DNA of 64,000 nucleotides from Bacillus_BD oryzisoli (GCF_036670025.1 NZ_CP137640.1:5180001-5244000), one strand, 5' to 3'; shown: positions 26,124 to 36,092, counted from the stretch's first letter. The notes: a model not told the origin generated them from the letters alone. Made by a program: numbers and translations.

Positions 26124-26192
26124 ACTTTAATCCTTTAAAGGAAAAGGGGACAGTCCCCCAGCGCTTTAACGCGCCGGTGGACTGTCCCCTTT
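26124..26192. repeat. Family A inverted pair
   Basis: Core AAGGGGACAGTCCCCC and inverted worn core GGTGGACTGTCCCC, joined by AGCGCTTTAACGCGCC. It lies between two convergent genes and may serve as terminator for both. Confidence 0.85.
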
Positions 26193-26217
26193 GTTTTGAA
26201 TCATATTATTTTAGCAA

Positions 26218-28680
26218 TTAGTTATTTACGCTAATGTTCTTTACTTGGTTATTATTTGCATCAGTTAACTCAGCATTGTTAAATTCAACAGTTACTTTAT
26301 CAGTAGTTGTGATAGCGTTTTGTAATGCTGCGATTAGTTTTCCTGACTCGATTGAATTAGTAGTTGCAACAGTTGTACCATTGACTTTCACTGTGATTCC
26401 TTCTAATGCATTTGTATCTTTATCTAAGTCATTAGAAATGACTGATTCTGAGAAACTTACAACCACTTTATTGCTGCCATCAACAGTTAATGTATCCGCT
26501 GTTGGAGCAACGTTTTCTGTTAAACCTAACTCGGCTGTGTTTTCACCTTTTGCAAGAGTATTACCAAATGCATCTTCTAAATTAGAAGCGACAAAAGTGT
26601 AATTTCCATTTACTGATACAAATGATTCAGGTAGTGTAATTCTTACTTTGTTTTTGTTATCAATAAAATCAATATCAGTACCAGCTGGTAATGCCTTACC
26701 GCCGATTGTGTAGTTTGATGCTTCTTTTACTGAATCACTCATACCATCTTCATCTGTATTAGCGAAAACAATCTCAATAACATTATTTTCTTCAGAAATT
26801 GTTGTAGTGATCACTTCACCCGCTTCAACACCGGCTGCAGCTGGGCGCACGACACTAAAGTTCATAACATTTTTATTCACATTTTCGTATTTATCTGCTA
26901 CTACATCTTTAGCTATTTCAATTACATATTTTTTATCAACTTGTAATTGAGTTTCATTATCTAAAGTTAGTTCTAATTTATTTAATACTTCTTCTCCATC
27001 CACTACAGGATGAACAGCAGATGTTACGTCTAAAGTTGTAGCGCTTTGGGTAATTCCATCAATTGTCTTAACTGTCAACGCATCGATAGTTTGCTCAGAC
27101 ACTTCTTCATTGAATTCAAGAACAATTTTTCCATCCTCTGTTGCAGTTGCACGTGCTAATGATGCAGCTGTTCTATCAGCAGTGAAAGTAGAATTAAATT
27201 TTACTTCTTTCATGGCATTTTCTTCATCTGTAAAACCATTTACAACAACTTCAGTAGTAAAGAAGTTTGTATTGTTTACAAAAAATGCACCATCATTGGC
27301 TTTTTGAACATCAATGACAAATGTTTTATTATCATCAGTTGTAATATTAGCTGCTTTTACTGGAGTACCACCAATTGTAACATTTCCTTTTGTTACTTCT
27401 TCAGAGAAAGTTAATGTTAATTTATTTCCATTCGTTGAAGTGGATACTGTTGGAACTGTTGAATCAACCTCTTCTGCTGGTACAGTAAATGATAATGTTA
27501 AATGCTCTGCTTTGTTAGCTGGAGATGCAGAATCCTTCGCACCTACGATATCAATTGTATAAGTTTTACCAACCTCTAAACCTTCCAAAGTAAATGAATC
27601 TGTGCCTACTTTAGGAGTTATTTGAACACCATTTACTGATACAGTTCCAATTGTTGATAATTCTTCATCAAAAGTAATTGTAGCATCTGCAGTAGTACCA
27701 GCTTCATTATAGTTATCAAATGAAGTTTCTACTACAGAAGGGGCAACAACGTCATCGAAAGTTAATAGAGAAACAAATTTTTCAGTTTTAACAGGTTTGT
27801 TGTCATCATCTTTATTATCTGTATCTAAAGGTAAAACTGTTACAACTGCATTGTCAACTTCTGTACTATTTAGTGTATAGATAACTGTTGTTCTATCTTC
27901 TGACAGCTCAGCTGCAACGATATTTTTACCTTCTAATGAGAAAGCAGCTTTTAATTCTGCAGCAGTTGTTCCTTCTGCAAGAGCAGTATTAAACTCAACA
28001 GCAATTTGCTTCGCATTTAGCGCATTTACACTATCAACAGCAGGAGTTACTTCTACCTTTTTAAGGTTTTCCGCATTATAAACCATCTTAGCAAAGTCAC
28101 CGCGTTTAAGCTGATCGTTATAACCAAATCGACCATCTTCATAACCGCTTGCGATGCCTGCATCAGCGATTGCATCAACATACTGCGCTAATTTAGCATT
28201 TTCAGCTACATCAGGGAATTCTGTTTTTCCGTCGCCTAATTCAAGTCCATACGCATTGGCAATGTATTTTGCCATTTGACCGCGTGTGATTTTTTCATTT
28301 GGAGCAAAAATTCCATCTCCAAAACCACTTACGATATTTAAATCAGCTAATTTTACAATTGCTTCATATGCTTTTGAGTTTTCACCAACATCGGAGAAAG
28401 TATTGTCTGGGATATTTTTTCCGTCTAATAAACCAAGCGCACGTGCAATCATAATCGCACCTTCAGCACGAGTGATTACCTTGTTTGGTTGGAATGATCC
28501 ATCCTCATAACCAGAAATTATTCCCTTTTCTACTAAAGCATTGATTGCCTCCTCATGACGATGTCCATCAATGTCAGTTAGGTTAGCAGCAAATGCCATA
28601 GGAGCAACAGCGCCAGCTACGATTGTTGTTGCAGTTGCAGTTGCTAGGAATTTTTTCATTGATTTTGAGTTTTTAGTCAT
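26218..28680 (-). CDS. Putative S-layer structural protein (SLH plus Ig-like domains)
   Basis: An 820-residue secreted protein, the best candidate for a main S-layer subunit here. Signal peptide (1-31, ending MAFAA), three SLH domains (about 32-200), then about 600 residues of beta-rich repeats with Ig-like strands (VTPAVDSVNALNAKQIAVEF, LTFSEEVTKGNVTIGG, IVLEFNEEVSEQTI, VVVSFSESVI). This is the layout of Sap/EA1-type S-layer proteins. Composition is acidic, rich in Thr, Val and Asn, and nearly free of Cys. GGAGG stands about 12 bases before the ATG, with a long AT-rich leader. Structural role is inferred from architecture. Confidence 0.82.
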   Translation of the reverse strand: MTKNSKSMKKFLATATATTIVAGAVAPMAFAANLTDIDGHRHEEAINALVEKGIISGYEDGSFQPNKVITRAEGAIMIARALGLLDGKNIPDNTFSDVGENSKAYEAIVKLADLNIVSGFGDGIFAPNEKITRGQMAKYIANAYGLELGDGKTEFPDVAENAKLAQYVDAIADAGIASGYEDGRFGYNDQLKRGDFAKMVYNAENLKKVEVTPAVDSVNALNAKQIAVEFNTALAEGTTAAELKAAFSLEGKNIVAAELSEDRTTVIYTLNSTEVDNAVVTVLPLDTDNKDDDNKPVKTEKFVSLLTFDDVVAPSVVETSFDNYNEAGTTADATITFDEELSTIGTVSVNGVQITPKVGTDSFTLEGLEVGKTYTIDIVGAKDSASPANKAEHLTLSFTVPAEEVDSTVPTVSTSTNGNKLTLTFSEEVTKGNVTIGGTPVKAANITTDDNKTFVIDVQKANDGAFFVNNTNFFTTEVVVNGFTDEENAMKEVKFNSTFTADRTAASLARATATEDGKIVLEFNEEVSEQTIDALTVKTIDGITQSATTLDVTSAVHPVVDGEEVLNKLELTLDNETQLQVDKKYVIEIAKDVVADKYENVNKNVMNFSVVRPAAAGVEAGEVITTTISEENNVIEIVFANTDEDGMSDSVKEASNYTIGGKALPAGTDIDFIDNKNKVRITLPESFVSVNGNYTFVASNLEDAFGNTLAKGENTAELGLTENVAPTADTLTVDGSNKVVVSFSESVISNDLDKDTNALEGITVKVNGTTVATTNSIESGKLIAALQNAITTTDKVTVEFNNAELTDANNNQVKNISVNN

Positions 28681-29156
28681 TAATATGATTCCTCCAATGT
28701 GTTTGTTAGTTTTAGTTTTTAGTAGATTTAAAGCTTAATTAACTTGTTAAGTTTTTGTGTCAATCAAGCTATGAACCAATCATAACAGGAAAATAGACCT
28801 ATGTTTTTGGAAGCTCTTGTCGCTCATCCTATTAGTTGGAATTAAATCCATTATCCCCCAAACAAATTGCATACAACCCTTGAAATAATAAGATTTACAC
28901 TATATTTCCCTATTTGTACCATGTATTTTTTTAAAAAAATCTAATGGTGCAAATCCGACTTTCTTCTATATAGCATATTGCGATTATCCTAATGTATATA
29001 TTCTTTGTCCATTTCATTTATTAATTGTTAGTTTCTGATTAAGAAGTTAATTATATAAAAAATCATTATAGGTACATAGGGCTATTAACCTAAAGATATT
29101 TTTGGTAAAATTATACTATATTAGTGTTTCGATGCTGCGAAGGAGAGGACACATCT
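28681..29156. promoter_or_regulatory. Divergent control region of S-layer and diguanylate cyclase genes
   Basis: About 475 bases, AT-rich and without repeats. On the minus strand an extended -10 (TGTTATGAT, box at 28779-28784) would give an S-layer leader of about 90 bases. Its -35 match is poor. On the plus side TATACT at 29112-29117 is a possible -10 for the cyclase. Both are weak calls. Confidence 0.35.
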
Positions 29157-30713
29157 ATGTCAATAAAAAAGGGGATTAAGCTAAAATTTGCGATTAGTTT
29201 ATTAGCGGTGTTTATCGTTTGCAGCACAACTATTGTGAACTGGTATTTATCTGTTCATGCATTAAAAGACACCTTAACTGAAAATTACCTTAAAAATAAC
29301 TATCGTTATGCGAAAAAAGTTTCATTAAGTACAAGTGACCTATTTTTCAATATGCAACAAAATCTTGGGACCTTAGCCAAGATTCTCGGCAGCAAAGAAT
29401 TTAGTCAGGAGGATTTAGATAGCTGGAAAGAAGCCAATGCCGGATATTTTAACTCTCTTTTTACTACAGACGAAACCGGTGTTGTGCAGTTAATGACCCC
29501 GCCGGCAATATCGAATAATAAAGGTGGTGTAAAGCCTGGAGTACAAATTACTTCAGATCTTATGAAGCAAGCTTTAAAGGAGCAAAAGCCGTTTGTCTCT
29601 GATCCCTATACGGCGCAGACCGGAAACTTAGTCGTTCTCATTTCCTATCCTATTTTTAATCAAACAGGGACATATCAAGGCGTTGTGGACGGAACCATTT
29701 ATTTAGAAAGCGACAGTTCACTGAAACGGATCCTGAATCAGCACGAGTTTCATGATGAATCCTCTGTTTTTGTTGTTGATCGCTCCGGCAGGATTATTTA
29801 TCATCCTGATTCCAGCCGCATTAATGAATCGGTTGGAGATCATCCACTTGTACAAGCTGTCCTTCAAGGAAAAAGTGGTTCAGCCGAAATCGTCAATAGC
29901 AGAGGAATTGAGTATTTTTCGGGATATGCCAATGTGGAGCAGACAGGATGGGGGATTATCGCGCAAACTCCTACATCTGTCATTGAACAGCCTCTTAAGG
30001 AACTAACCAAAAAGATAATTATTCGTTCCCTCCCGCTTCTATTATTAATCTATTTGCTCGCCTGGTTATTTACCAATCACCTCGCGAAACCAATTAACCG
30101 ACTAGCGAGATATTCGGAGGAAGCGATTCAGTCGAATAAACCTGATTACTCGATTAAACATTTAGATATCAAGTCCCAAATATACGAGGTAAAGCAGCTA
30201 TACCAGCATGTTCAGAAGCATTTTCAATTATTGAATACACAAATCCAACAGGACGGTCTCACTGGGTTAGGCAATCGCAGGTCATTTGATTTAGAAATAA
30301 GTGATTTGAATTTACGGAAAATATCGTTTGCATTGATTATGATTGATATTGATAATTTTAAAAAGATCAACGATAAGCACGGTCATTTAGTCGGTGATGA
30401 TGTATTACGATTTCTTTCCTCAATCATGGCTGACGTGACCAGAAAAGAAGACCTATGCTACCGCTACGGCGGAGAGGAATTTGCCATCCTTTTGAGAGAT
30501 AAAAAAGTGGAGGATGCCTACGCATTGGCAGAACGCCTGCGCCTAAAGCTTTCCTACACACCAAGCCCGGCCGGCTACCCAATGACCATTTCTCTAGGAA
30601 TCTCCACCCGACGAAAAGAAGACAAATTTCCAGAAGACATCATCAAAAGAGCAGACAACGCGCTCTACCAATCCAAACGAACCGGCAAAAACAAAACGAC
30701 GATTTATGAATAA
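29157..30713 (+). CDS. Membrane diguanylate cyclase (dCache-GGDEF)
   Basis: A 518-residue sensor enzyme that makes cyclic di-GMP from two GTP. It has a membrane segment (about 9-29), an extracellular dCache-like sensor region (about 35-280, with VFVVDRSGRIIYHP), a second membrane segment (about 285-305), a short HAMP-like linker and a GGDEF domain (from about 362, DGLTGLGNRRSFD). The active-site loop is GGEEF (about 437) and is intact. An RKED sits five residues before it, which matches the RxxD product-inhibition site. The start is set at 29157 by GAAGGAGAGG. The GTG at 29124 is upstream of that site. It is divergent from the S-layer gene. The c-di-GMP riboswitch at 58.6 kb is a possible downstream target. 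Confidence 0.92.
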   Translation: MSIKKGIKLKFAISLLAVFIVCSTTIVNWYLSVHALKDTLTENYLKNNYRYAKKVSLSTSDLFFNMQQNLGTLAKILGSKEFSQEDLDSWKEANAGYFNSLFTTDETGVVQLMTPPAISNNKGGVKPGVQITSDLMKQALKEQKPFVSDPYTAQTGNLVVLISYPIFNQTGTYQGVVDGTIYLESDSSLKRILNQHEFHDESSVFVVDRSGRIIYHPDSSRINESVGDHPLVQAVLQGKSGSAEIVNSRGIEYFSGYANVEQTGWGIIAQTPTSVIEQPLKELTKKIIIRSLPLLLLIYLLAWLFTNHLAKPINRLARYSEEAIQSNKPDYSIKHLDIKSQIYEVKQLYQHVQKHFQLLNTQIQQDGLTGLGNRRSFDLEISDLNLRKISFALIMIDIDNFKKINDKHGHLVGDDVLRFLSSIMADVTRKEDLCYRYGGEEFAILLRDKKVEDAYALAERLRLKLSYTPSPAGYPMTISLGISTRRKEDKFPEDIIKRADNALYQSKRTGKNKTTIYE

Positions 30714-30717
30714 AGTT

Positions 30718-30749
30718 AGGAAGCAGGGGGACGGTTCTTCTGCTTCTTT
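30718..30749. repeat. Family B repeat
   Basis: AGGAAGCAGGGGGACGGTTC then TTCTGCTTC. Ends GGAAGCAG and CTGCTTC are inverted. It starts five bases after the cyclase stop codon. This is the leftmost family B copy. Confidence 0.8.
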
Positions 30750-30813
30750 TTTGATGCTTACTCTATGAAAGGACAATCTGTTGTCTCGTTATCATAGTCA
30801 AACGGGTAAAAGA

Positions 30814-30852
30814 GAAAAAGCTCACAACCTTAAAAAAGGCTGTGAGCTTTTC
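30814..30852. terminator. Bidirectional intrinsic terminator
   Basis: Stem AGAAAAAGCTCACA / TGTGAGCTTTTCT between the convergent cyclase and lytic transglycosylase genes. Confidence 0.8.
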
Positions 30853-30935
30853 TTGTATTTTTTCACTGAATCTGAGAAATTTATACACCGGTTTCACTTA
30901 TTCAAAGTATTTTTTCTCAATGATTCCCACTTGTC

Positions 30936-32387
30936 TTATTGAGCAGCTCTATACAAGAAAAGAGCAAAGTCACCACGTTTTGCAAGATCACGGGTTCCAA
31001 ATGTTGTGTCTGATGTTCCATTCGTTACATTGTTGTTTACAAGCGCTGAGACGGCTTCTTTATAACGATCCCCTACATCATTGAATGATAATTCATTTTC
31101 ACCAGCCTTAAGTTCAAACGCTCTTTGAATCCAGATGGCAAGCTCACCACGAGTGATTTCACTCTGAGAATCAAGCGTAGTCTCTGTTTTTCCACTTGTG
31201 ATACCTTCTGCCTTCAGTGCATTTACATGTTTGACGGCACGTTCAGGGACGTCTGTAAATCCAGAAGCAGGTGCGGAATCGATGTCAAGATCAAGCACCT
31301 CTGCAATCATAACAGCAGCATCTACCCGTTTAATGTTTGCTTGTGTTCCAAAAGTGTTGTCTGACATCCCTTTTACACCTTTAGAAACAACAAAGTTCAC
31401 TGCATCCTGATATTTTGCCGAAACATCAGTGAAGGATGTGGACGGCAAATCGTCTACTTTTTTGATATAAGCGGAGGAAATGTAACCTTTATTTTTTTCA
31501 TCAGCTGTTTTTACCGGCACCCAAACAAATTGGTTTTTACTATTCGTGTCTTGATCATAGAGAAAGTCTCCTGTAACAATCAAAGAAGTGTTCTCGGATA
31601 ACGAGATGCCGCCTTGTGTACTAGGCTGTGGGCGTAAATTGGTATTTCCCACCGTTTCAACTTGATCTCCTGTTTTTAATGAATAAACAGAGTCATGAGT
31701 TTCCTTCAATGTATACTCTTCCGTTAAAAATTTAATATTTTCATCACTGGTAGGATCATATTCAAAATCAGCGGCGCTGAATGGAAAGTCACCCAATTGA
31801 GTTTCGCCTAAAAAGCTGTTTTTTTCTATCAGAGCAAAAACCTGTTCCTGATATGCGTCATGATTTACCTCATTCGTCGCTTGATAAAGCGGGCTGTTAA
31901 CCGGTTTTGTTCCATTATAGGCCATCACCGGGAAATACCAGTTTTCAATAACTTGCTTATCGGCTCCTTTGATTTTTGGCAAGTCAGTACGTTCATACAT
32001 ACTATTTAGGATCTTAACACCAGCGTTAATATTATAGGCAATATCCATTTTCAATTTCTCTTTGTCATAGCCTGATTGATTGGTAATTTGCATGATACCA
32101 ATCCCACCATCTTCAGAAACAATAGGATTCCCATTCTCATCAAATTGCTTCCAACCAGACTCTTTTTCTGCCACTGCTTTAACCACTTCAGGTGGAATCC
32201 CTGCCTTTAATGCAGCACTCGTCAATAATTTGTTAATTTCTTGCAAAGAAGGATTCACATGCTGATCCACTTCATTATAAGATGATGCAGATTTCAATGT
32301 TTGCCCTGTCTCTGCAGAAGCTACATCATAAAACAAACCTGTTGCTAAACAGGTAACAACCCCAACCTTTAAAACCGAAAACTTCAT
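30936..32387 (-). CDS. SLT lytic transglycosylase with SH3-like and SLH domains
   Basis: A 483-residue secreted murein enzyme. Signal peptide (1-26), a lysozyme-like SLT domain (about 48-165) with the catalytic glutamate in AVAEKESGW and the downstream GGIGIMQIT motif, an SH3-like region (about 245-310, NLRPQPSTQGG, KGYISSAYIKKV) and three C-terminal SLH domains (about 315-482). It should cut glycan strands to 1,6-anhydro products. The SLH part is close to those of 16201 and 18782, suggesting domain shuffling among neighbours. AGGAG stands before the ATG. Confidence 0.9.
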   Translation of the reverse strand: MKFSVLKVGVVTCLATGLFYDVASAETGQTLKSASSYNEVDQHVNPSLQEINKLLTSAALKAGIPPEVVKAVAEKESGWKQFDENGNPIVSEDGGIGIMQITNQSGYDKEKLKMDIAYNINAGVKILNSMYERTDLPKIKGADKQVIENWYFPVMAYNGTKPVNSPLYQATNEVNHDAYQEQVFALIEKNSFLGETQLGDFPFSAADFEYDPTSDENIKFLTEEYTLKETHDSVYSLKTGDQVETVGNTNLRPQPSTQGGISLSENTSLIVTGDFLYDQDTNSKNQFVWVPVKTADEKNKGYISSAYIKKVDDLPSTSFTDVSAKYQDAVNFVVSKGVKGMSDNTFGTQANIKRVDAAVMIAEVLDLDIDSAPASGFTDVPERAVKHVNALKAEGITSGKTETTLDSQSEITRGELAIWIQRAFELKAGENELSFNDVGDRYKEAVSALVNNNVTNGTSDTTFGTRDLAKRGDFALFLYRAAQ

Positions 32388-32456
32388 TCCACTATTCTCC
32401 TAACTCTTATTATACTAATCTATCTATATAGTACCATATCAAGTACACTTTTACCC

Positions 32457-32523
32457 TCTAAAGCAGCGGGGGACAGTCCCCCGGCGCGTTAAAGCGCTGG
32501 GGGACTGTCCCTCATCACTTTAC
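32457..32523. repeat. Family A inverted pair, last copy
   Basis: Cores GGGGGACAGTCCCCC and GGGGGACTGTCCCTC joined by GGCGCGTTAAAGCGCT. No family A copy is seen to the right of this point. It lies in the 596-base gap 32388-32983. The rest is AT-rich, with a terminator near its right end and no convincing gene. Confidence 0.88.
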
Positions 32524-32893
32524 ATCGGTAAAATTAGAATCTAGTGTAAAAATTATTCTCTTATAAAAATATTATCCTTACACTTTATTGTGTGTTCCCT
32601 AAAAAGAACAATTAATCTATCATTATTACATATAGGTCTTTATAATCACTACTTATCCATATAAATTCTATCAATAAAAGGTATTTAAATATTCCGACAA
32701 ATTACCCATGTGTTCTTTATTAAGAATATGTATAATAATATAAAGGATAAAAAGGAAAAGATAGTATTGAATGGAAACTGTGGTTGGTAAGCCATTGAGA
32801 TATTTCTTCCTTTTTATTCTTTTTTTCTTGTTCACCTTCGTAATTAAACCAACAGCCTATCTACTAAATATAAGCTTTCCACCAATAATATAT

Positions 32894-32925
32894 AAAAAAA
32901 GCCCGCAGAGATTTCTCCACGGAAC
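32894..32925 (-). terminator. Minus-strand terminator, dispersed type
   Basis: On the minus strand TTCCGTGGAG and CTCTGCGGGC form an imperfect stem followed by TTTTTTT. It ends the SpoIID-like gene. Confidence 0.65.
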
Positions 32926-32983
32926 TTTCAATCGTCACACAAGTCCATTCCTATTATTTTATATTGAAAACCTACTTCTCCTT

Positions 32984-34816
32984 CTATTTAAATTGGTCAT
33001 CGATTGCTCTGGCCATGAAGGCAGAGAATTCAGAGCGTTTTAGTGATCGTTCGGGTTTGTAGGTGCCGTCAGGGTAACCGTTTGTGATCCCCTCTGCAAG
33101 AATTCTTTTAATATAAATATAAGATGCGCTGTTTTCACTTATATCTGTGAAGGTCAGTGGCACCTCTCGTTCTAGTTCAAAAGCTTTTGCCAAGAAAATT
33201 GCCATCTGACCTCTCGTCACTGGTTCATCAGGACGAAACGATTTATCCGGAAACCCTGAAATGATTCCCTTTTCTACAGCAGATGCAATATATCCGGATG
33301 CTTTTGACGCTTCTGGGACATCTGCGAAAATCGTATCCCTTTGGGTTCCATCAAGGCCTGCAGCTCTCCCAATCATAATCGCGGCTTGGGCCCGTGTTAC
33401 CGTTTGTTCCGGACCGAAATTTCCATCCGGGAAACCAGTAATGATATTTTTCTCTAATAAATAAGCGATTTCTTGGTAAAAACGGTAATCCTCCCGAACG
33501 TCTCTCATGCCAGGGATTCCGATTGTGTACTCTGTTATCAGCTCTGTTCCAGGATAATAGAATCCAAGAATCTGCCCCACGGTTTGTCCGGCATCTGCCC
33601 GTTTCTTCGCTCCCCATTGACTTAAACCAACACCGTGACCGTCCCCTCGGCCTTGAACTTTAATGATATCCGTTGTATTTTCCGTTTTTTCTACTAAATA
33701 ACTAAGCATCGTACGATTCCCGACCATTGCCCGAATTTTCGAAGCTGACCCGTTCATCACTTCGAATCTTTGCAGTATTAAACCACCGCTAGAATCAACA
33801 AGATCCTTTACTAAAAATTCAATGGTAATCGATCCTTTTGTTACCCGACCTCCGCTAGAAGGTGCGGAAAAAGACAATTCAGGAATGGAAACAATTTTCA
33901 ATTCTTTCCCCATATAGCCATTATTCTTTAACCATGTTTTGATTTGATCAGTAATTACCTTATCCTTTTCATTGACAGTGCTCCACCATTGACGATAGTC
34001 TGAGAGACTTTTTCCAGTTAAATCAATTTGCCTTTTTTTCAATTCAAATGACCATTGTGTCTTTGGGTCAAAATCGTCAATTTTTACATTAAAATAAGGA
34101 ACCTGGGTGCCTCCCCAGGCATTTGCATTTGATTCGGTCTTTCCGCCGTTACTGGCTGAGAAAACGGCATCGATCAGCTTTCCGTTATATTTTAGGACCT
34201 GGCCTTCCGTTTCCATGATGGCTGTGTCTGAATTCGGATAGCTTTGGAACCCTCCGTATACTTGGAAAGTAATCGTATCATCGATTATCCCAGTTGCATT
34301 ATGTTTGAATGCATATGTCCTTGCCGCGACCGCCTGTGCCTTTAAAGCCTCCTTCGGCCACGTTGAAAACATCTCAGACGGCACAACTCCTCTTAAATAT
34401 TCTTCCATTCTTATACTGTTGATCGGCCGGATAACTTCTTTCTTGTTCACCGTTTCGCGGACAAATTGAAAGGAACCGCTGTAAGGACGTTGGTTGATAA
34501 AAAGAAGGTTACCTTCAGCAGCCGGATTCAAGATTAACGAATCGAATTGTCCAATATAAGTCGACCCTTGATTTAATTTAATCTTTCCATTTTCAAGCTT
34601 TAATGTATACTGATTGTTGTTTTTCAATAAAGTTTTATGTTCAGATGTAACATAATCCCCTTGTACCCGGAGATTTACTTGGGTTTGATTACCCAAATAG
34701 TTATTAAGCTTCACCTGCATAACAGGCTCTGATGCAGCTTCACCATGAGGAATTGGAATGAGAGAAATAAACAAAACGAGGAATAGAAATGATGATAAAA
34801 TTCTACGATGCAGCAA
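32984..34816 (-). CDS. SpoIID/LytB-domain protein with C-terminal SLH domains
   Basis: A 610-residue secreted protein. Signal peptide (about 1-28), a SpoIID/LytB domain (about 130-400) with IRMEEYLRGVVPSEM, ALKAQAVAARTYAF and the C-terminal GRGDGHGVGLSQWGA, and three SLH domains (about 435-608). SpoIID is a lytic transglycosylase acting on denuded glycan, and LytB-type relatives enhance amidases. The start is TTG 34816, chosen because GGGGGGA lies just before it. The longer frame to 34903 has no ribosome binding site and would bury the signal peptide. The SLH anchor suggests a vegetative surface role rather than engulfment. Confidence 0.9.
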   Translation of the reverse strand: MLHRRILSSFLFLVLFISLIPIPHGEAASEPVMQVKLNNYLGNQTQVNLRVQGDYVTSEHKTLLKNNNQYTLKLENGKIKLNQGSTYIGQFDSLILNPAAEGNLLFINQRPYSGSFQFVRETVNKKEVIRPINSIRMEEYLRGVVPSEMFSTWPKEALKAQAVAARTYAFKHNATGIIDDTITFQVYGGFQSYPNSDTAIMETEGQVLKYNGKLIDAVFSASNGGKTESNANAWGGTQVPYFNVKIDDFDPKTQWSFELKKRQIDLTGKSLSDYRQWWSTVNEKDKVITDQIKTWLKNNGYMGKELKIVSIPELSFSAPSSGGRVTKGSITIEFLVKDLVDSSGGLILQRFEVMNGSASKIRAMVGNRTMLSYLVEKTENTTDIIKVQGRGDGHGVGLSQWGAKKRADAGQTVGQILGFYYPGTELITEYTIGIPGMRDVREDYRFYQEIAYLLEKNIITGFPDGNFGPEQTVTRAQAAIMIGRAAGLDGTQRDTIFADVPEASKASGYIASAVEKGIISGFPDKSFRPDEPVTRGQMAIFLAKAFELEREVPLTFTDISENSASYIYIKRILAEGITNGYPDGTYKPERSLKRSEFSAFMARAIDDQFK

Positions 34817-34945
34817 AAAATCCCCCCAAGAATAAAAAATGATAAAAGCAGGAAATGACAAAAATATTTCATTTATTACGATTGTATGACCTTTTTCTAT
34901 CAATATCTTAAACTATCATTCTCTATTTGGCTTTAGAAAAATAAT

Positions 34946-34972
34946 GGAAGCAGGCGGTTCTCTTGTTTCCTT
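34946..34972. repeat. Family B repeat, degenerate
   Basis: TGGAAGCAGGCGGTTCTCTT then GTTTCC. The central GGGGAC has been lost. It lies in the 417-base gap 34817-35233, which otherwise holds two terminator-like hairpins. Confidence 0.55.
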
Positions 34973-34978
34973 TTAATC

Positions 34979-35014
34979 AAAAAAAAACCTGTTAAGAATT
35001 CTCTCTACAAGGCC
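34979..35014 (-). terminator. Degenerate minus-strand terminator-like hairpin
   Basis: A worn relative of the copy at 35147 (GGCCTTGTAGAGAGAATTCT... then a run of T on the minus strand). Pairing is poor, so activity is doubtful. Confidence 0.35.
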
Positions 35015-35146
35015 ATTTTATTTAATTACACGCACTTCACATGTTCTCCATCTGGAACTATAAACCATTTGATTCTTAATTGTAGTGCGAATCTAAAAAG
35101 GTATTGTTACGTGAGAAAATGATGAGGAAATAAAACCTATTTATAT

Positions 35147-35180
35147 AAAAAAAACCCTGCAGAGTTCTCTCTACAGAGTT
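35147..35180 (-). terminator. Minus-strand terminator of the transporter gene
   Basis: On the minus strand AACTCTGTAGAG pairs with CTCTGCAGGG-TTT and is followed by eight T. It lies about 55 bases after the transporter stop. Confidence 0.75.
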
Positions 35181-35205
35181 AGTAACTGTATCCAATCAAA
35201 GATTT

Positions 35206-35237
35206 GGAAGCATAAGAACCGTCCCCCTGCTTCTTAT
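35206..35237. repeat. Family B repeat overlapping a stop codon
   Basis: TGGAAGCATAAGAACCGTCC then CCCTGCTTCTTATGC. The TAA stop of the transporter gene (35234-35236) lies inside the repeat end. Confidence 0.8.
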
Positions 35238-35881
35238 GCAGCTTTTCTTGTCCCTTTTGTATTTTGTTTTATAAAGATACCAAACGGTTTTCCGACTGGC
35301 AGGACGACTTGGCCGAAGTGCGCATTTAATACAGCTGCCGCTGAGCCGTAAAATGACAGCAAGGCAATTAGAAGTTCTGAGATGGCTGCGAACATATGGG
35401 AAAATTCATATGCGATGTGGAATGAACTTAAAGATAAGCCAATAAATAAGCAGTCTATTAAAACAAAAATAAAGAATAATACCTTATGTGTTTCCATAGC
35501 TCCAATGGTCATAAATACACTGAAGATTAAATAACCGATGAATGCAACACCAAGTTGTTTGGAGTCTGCATTGGCCAGCAGAATTTCACCGAAAGCGCCC
35601 ATTTGAACCAACCAGGTTGTACCGACACCGAACCAAAACAATCCGAATGCACTAAAAGCAGTTGTTCCAAATACGTTATTATGCTTTGAATCTAACCAAC
35701 CTGCGATCAATTGAGCAATGCCGCCTAAAAAGAAAGCCCATGGAAGGATTAAGGATGTTCCTTCAGTTAAGCCTAATTTTTGGGATGATGCAACAAGCGT
35801 TACCATCGCCAAACCAAAAAGACCAAGTGCTGATGGATCTGCTACTGTTACTTTTACCGAAGTATAATTTTGATTATTCAT
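35234..35881 (-). CDS. SatP/GPR1-FUN34-YaaH family acetate transporter
   Basis: A 215-residue membrane protein with six helices. The family signature near the N-terminus is DPSALGLFGLAM, a variant of NPAPLGL. AFFLGGIAQLIAGWLDSKHNN and TTAFSAFGLFWFG are also typical. Members carry acetate or succinate across the membrane. The gene stands alone between SLH genes. AAGGAGGA lies somewhat far (about 13 bases) from the ATG. The last two codons and the stop border a family B repeat, so the C-terminus could have been altered. Substrate in this organism is inferred. Confidence 0.9.
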   Translation of the reverse strand: MNNQNYTSVKVTVADPSALGLFGLAMVTLVASSQKLGLTEGTSLILPWAFFLGGIAQLIAGWLDSKHNNVFGTTAFSAFGLFWFGVGTTWLVQMGAFGEILLANADSKQLGVAFIGYLIFSVFMTIGAMETHKVLFFIFVLIDCLFIGLSLSSFHIAYEFSHMFAAISELLIALLSFYGSAAAVLNAHFGQVVLPVGKPFGIFIKQNTKGTRKAA

Positions 35882-36037
35882 AATGATGCCAAATTCCTCC
35901 TTAGTTATATGCTTCCTAAGGATACATAAATCTACTTCGTTTGTCGATAGCTAAAAACGACATTTCCCTGGTGAGATTGACAAATAAATGACTCTAGTTA
36001 CCAGTTTTACAAAGTAAGATGCACCATTTTTAAATTA

Positions 36038-36092
36038 ATAAGCAAAAGAACCGTCCCCATGCTTCCGGAGCACGGGGACGGTTCTTTTGCTT
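36038..36092. repeat. Family B inverted pair
   Basis: AAGCAAAAGAACCGTCCCC and its exact complement GGGGACGGTTCTTTTGCTT flank ATGCTTCCGGAGCAC. The palindrome ends one base before the TAG stop of the NlpC/P60 gene and could act as its terminator. Confidence 0.9.

Noticed and set aside
1230..32523. Family A repeats read as a CRISPR array
   Set aside because: Units are palindromic, scattered between genes, variable, and lack unique spacers of constant length. The two tandem arrays have repeat-derived rather than unique spacers, and no cas genes are present.
32771..33043. Hydrophobic 90-residue plus-strand frame
   Set aside because: It runs across a minus-strand terminator and into the SpoIID-like gene, with no well-placed ribosome binding site.
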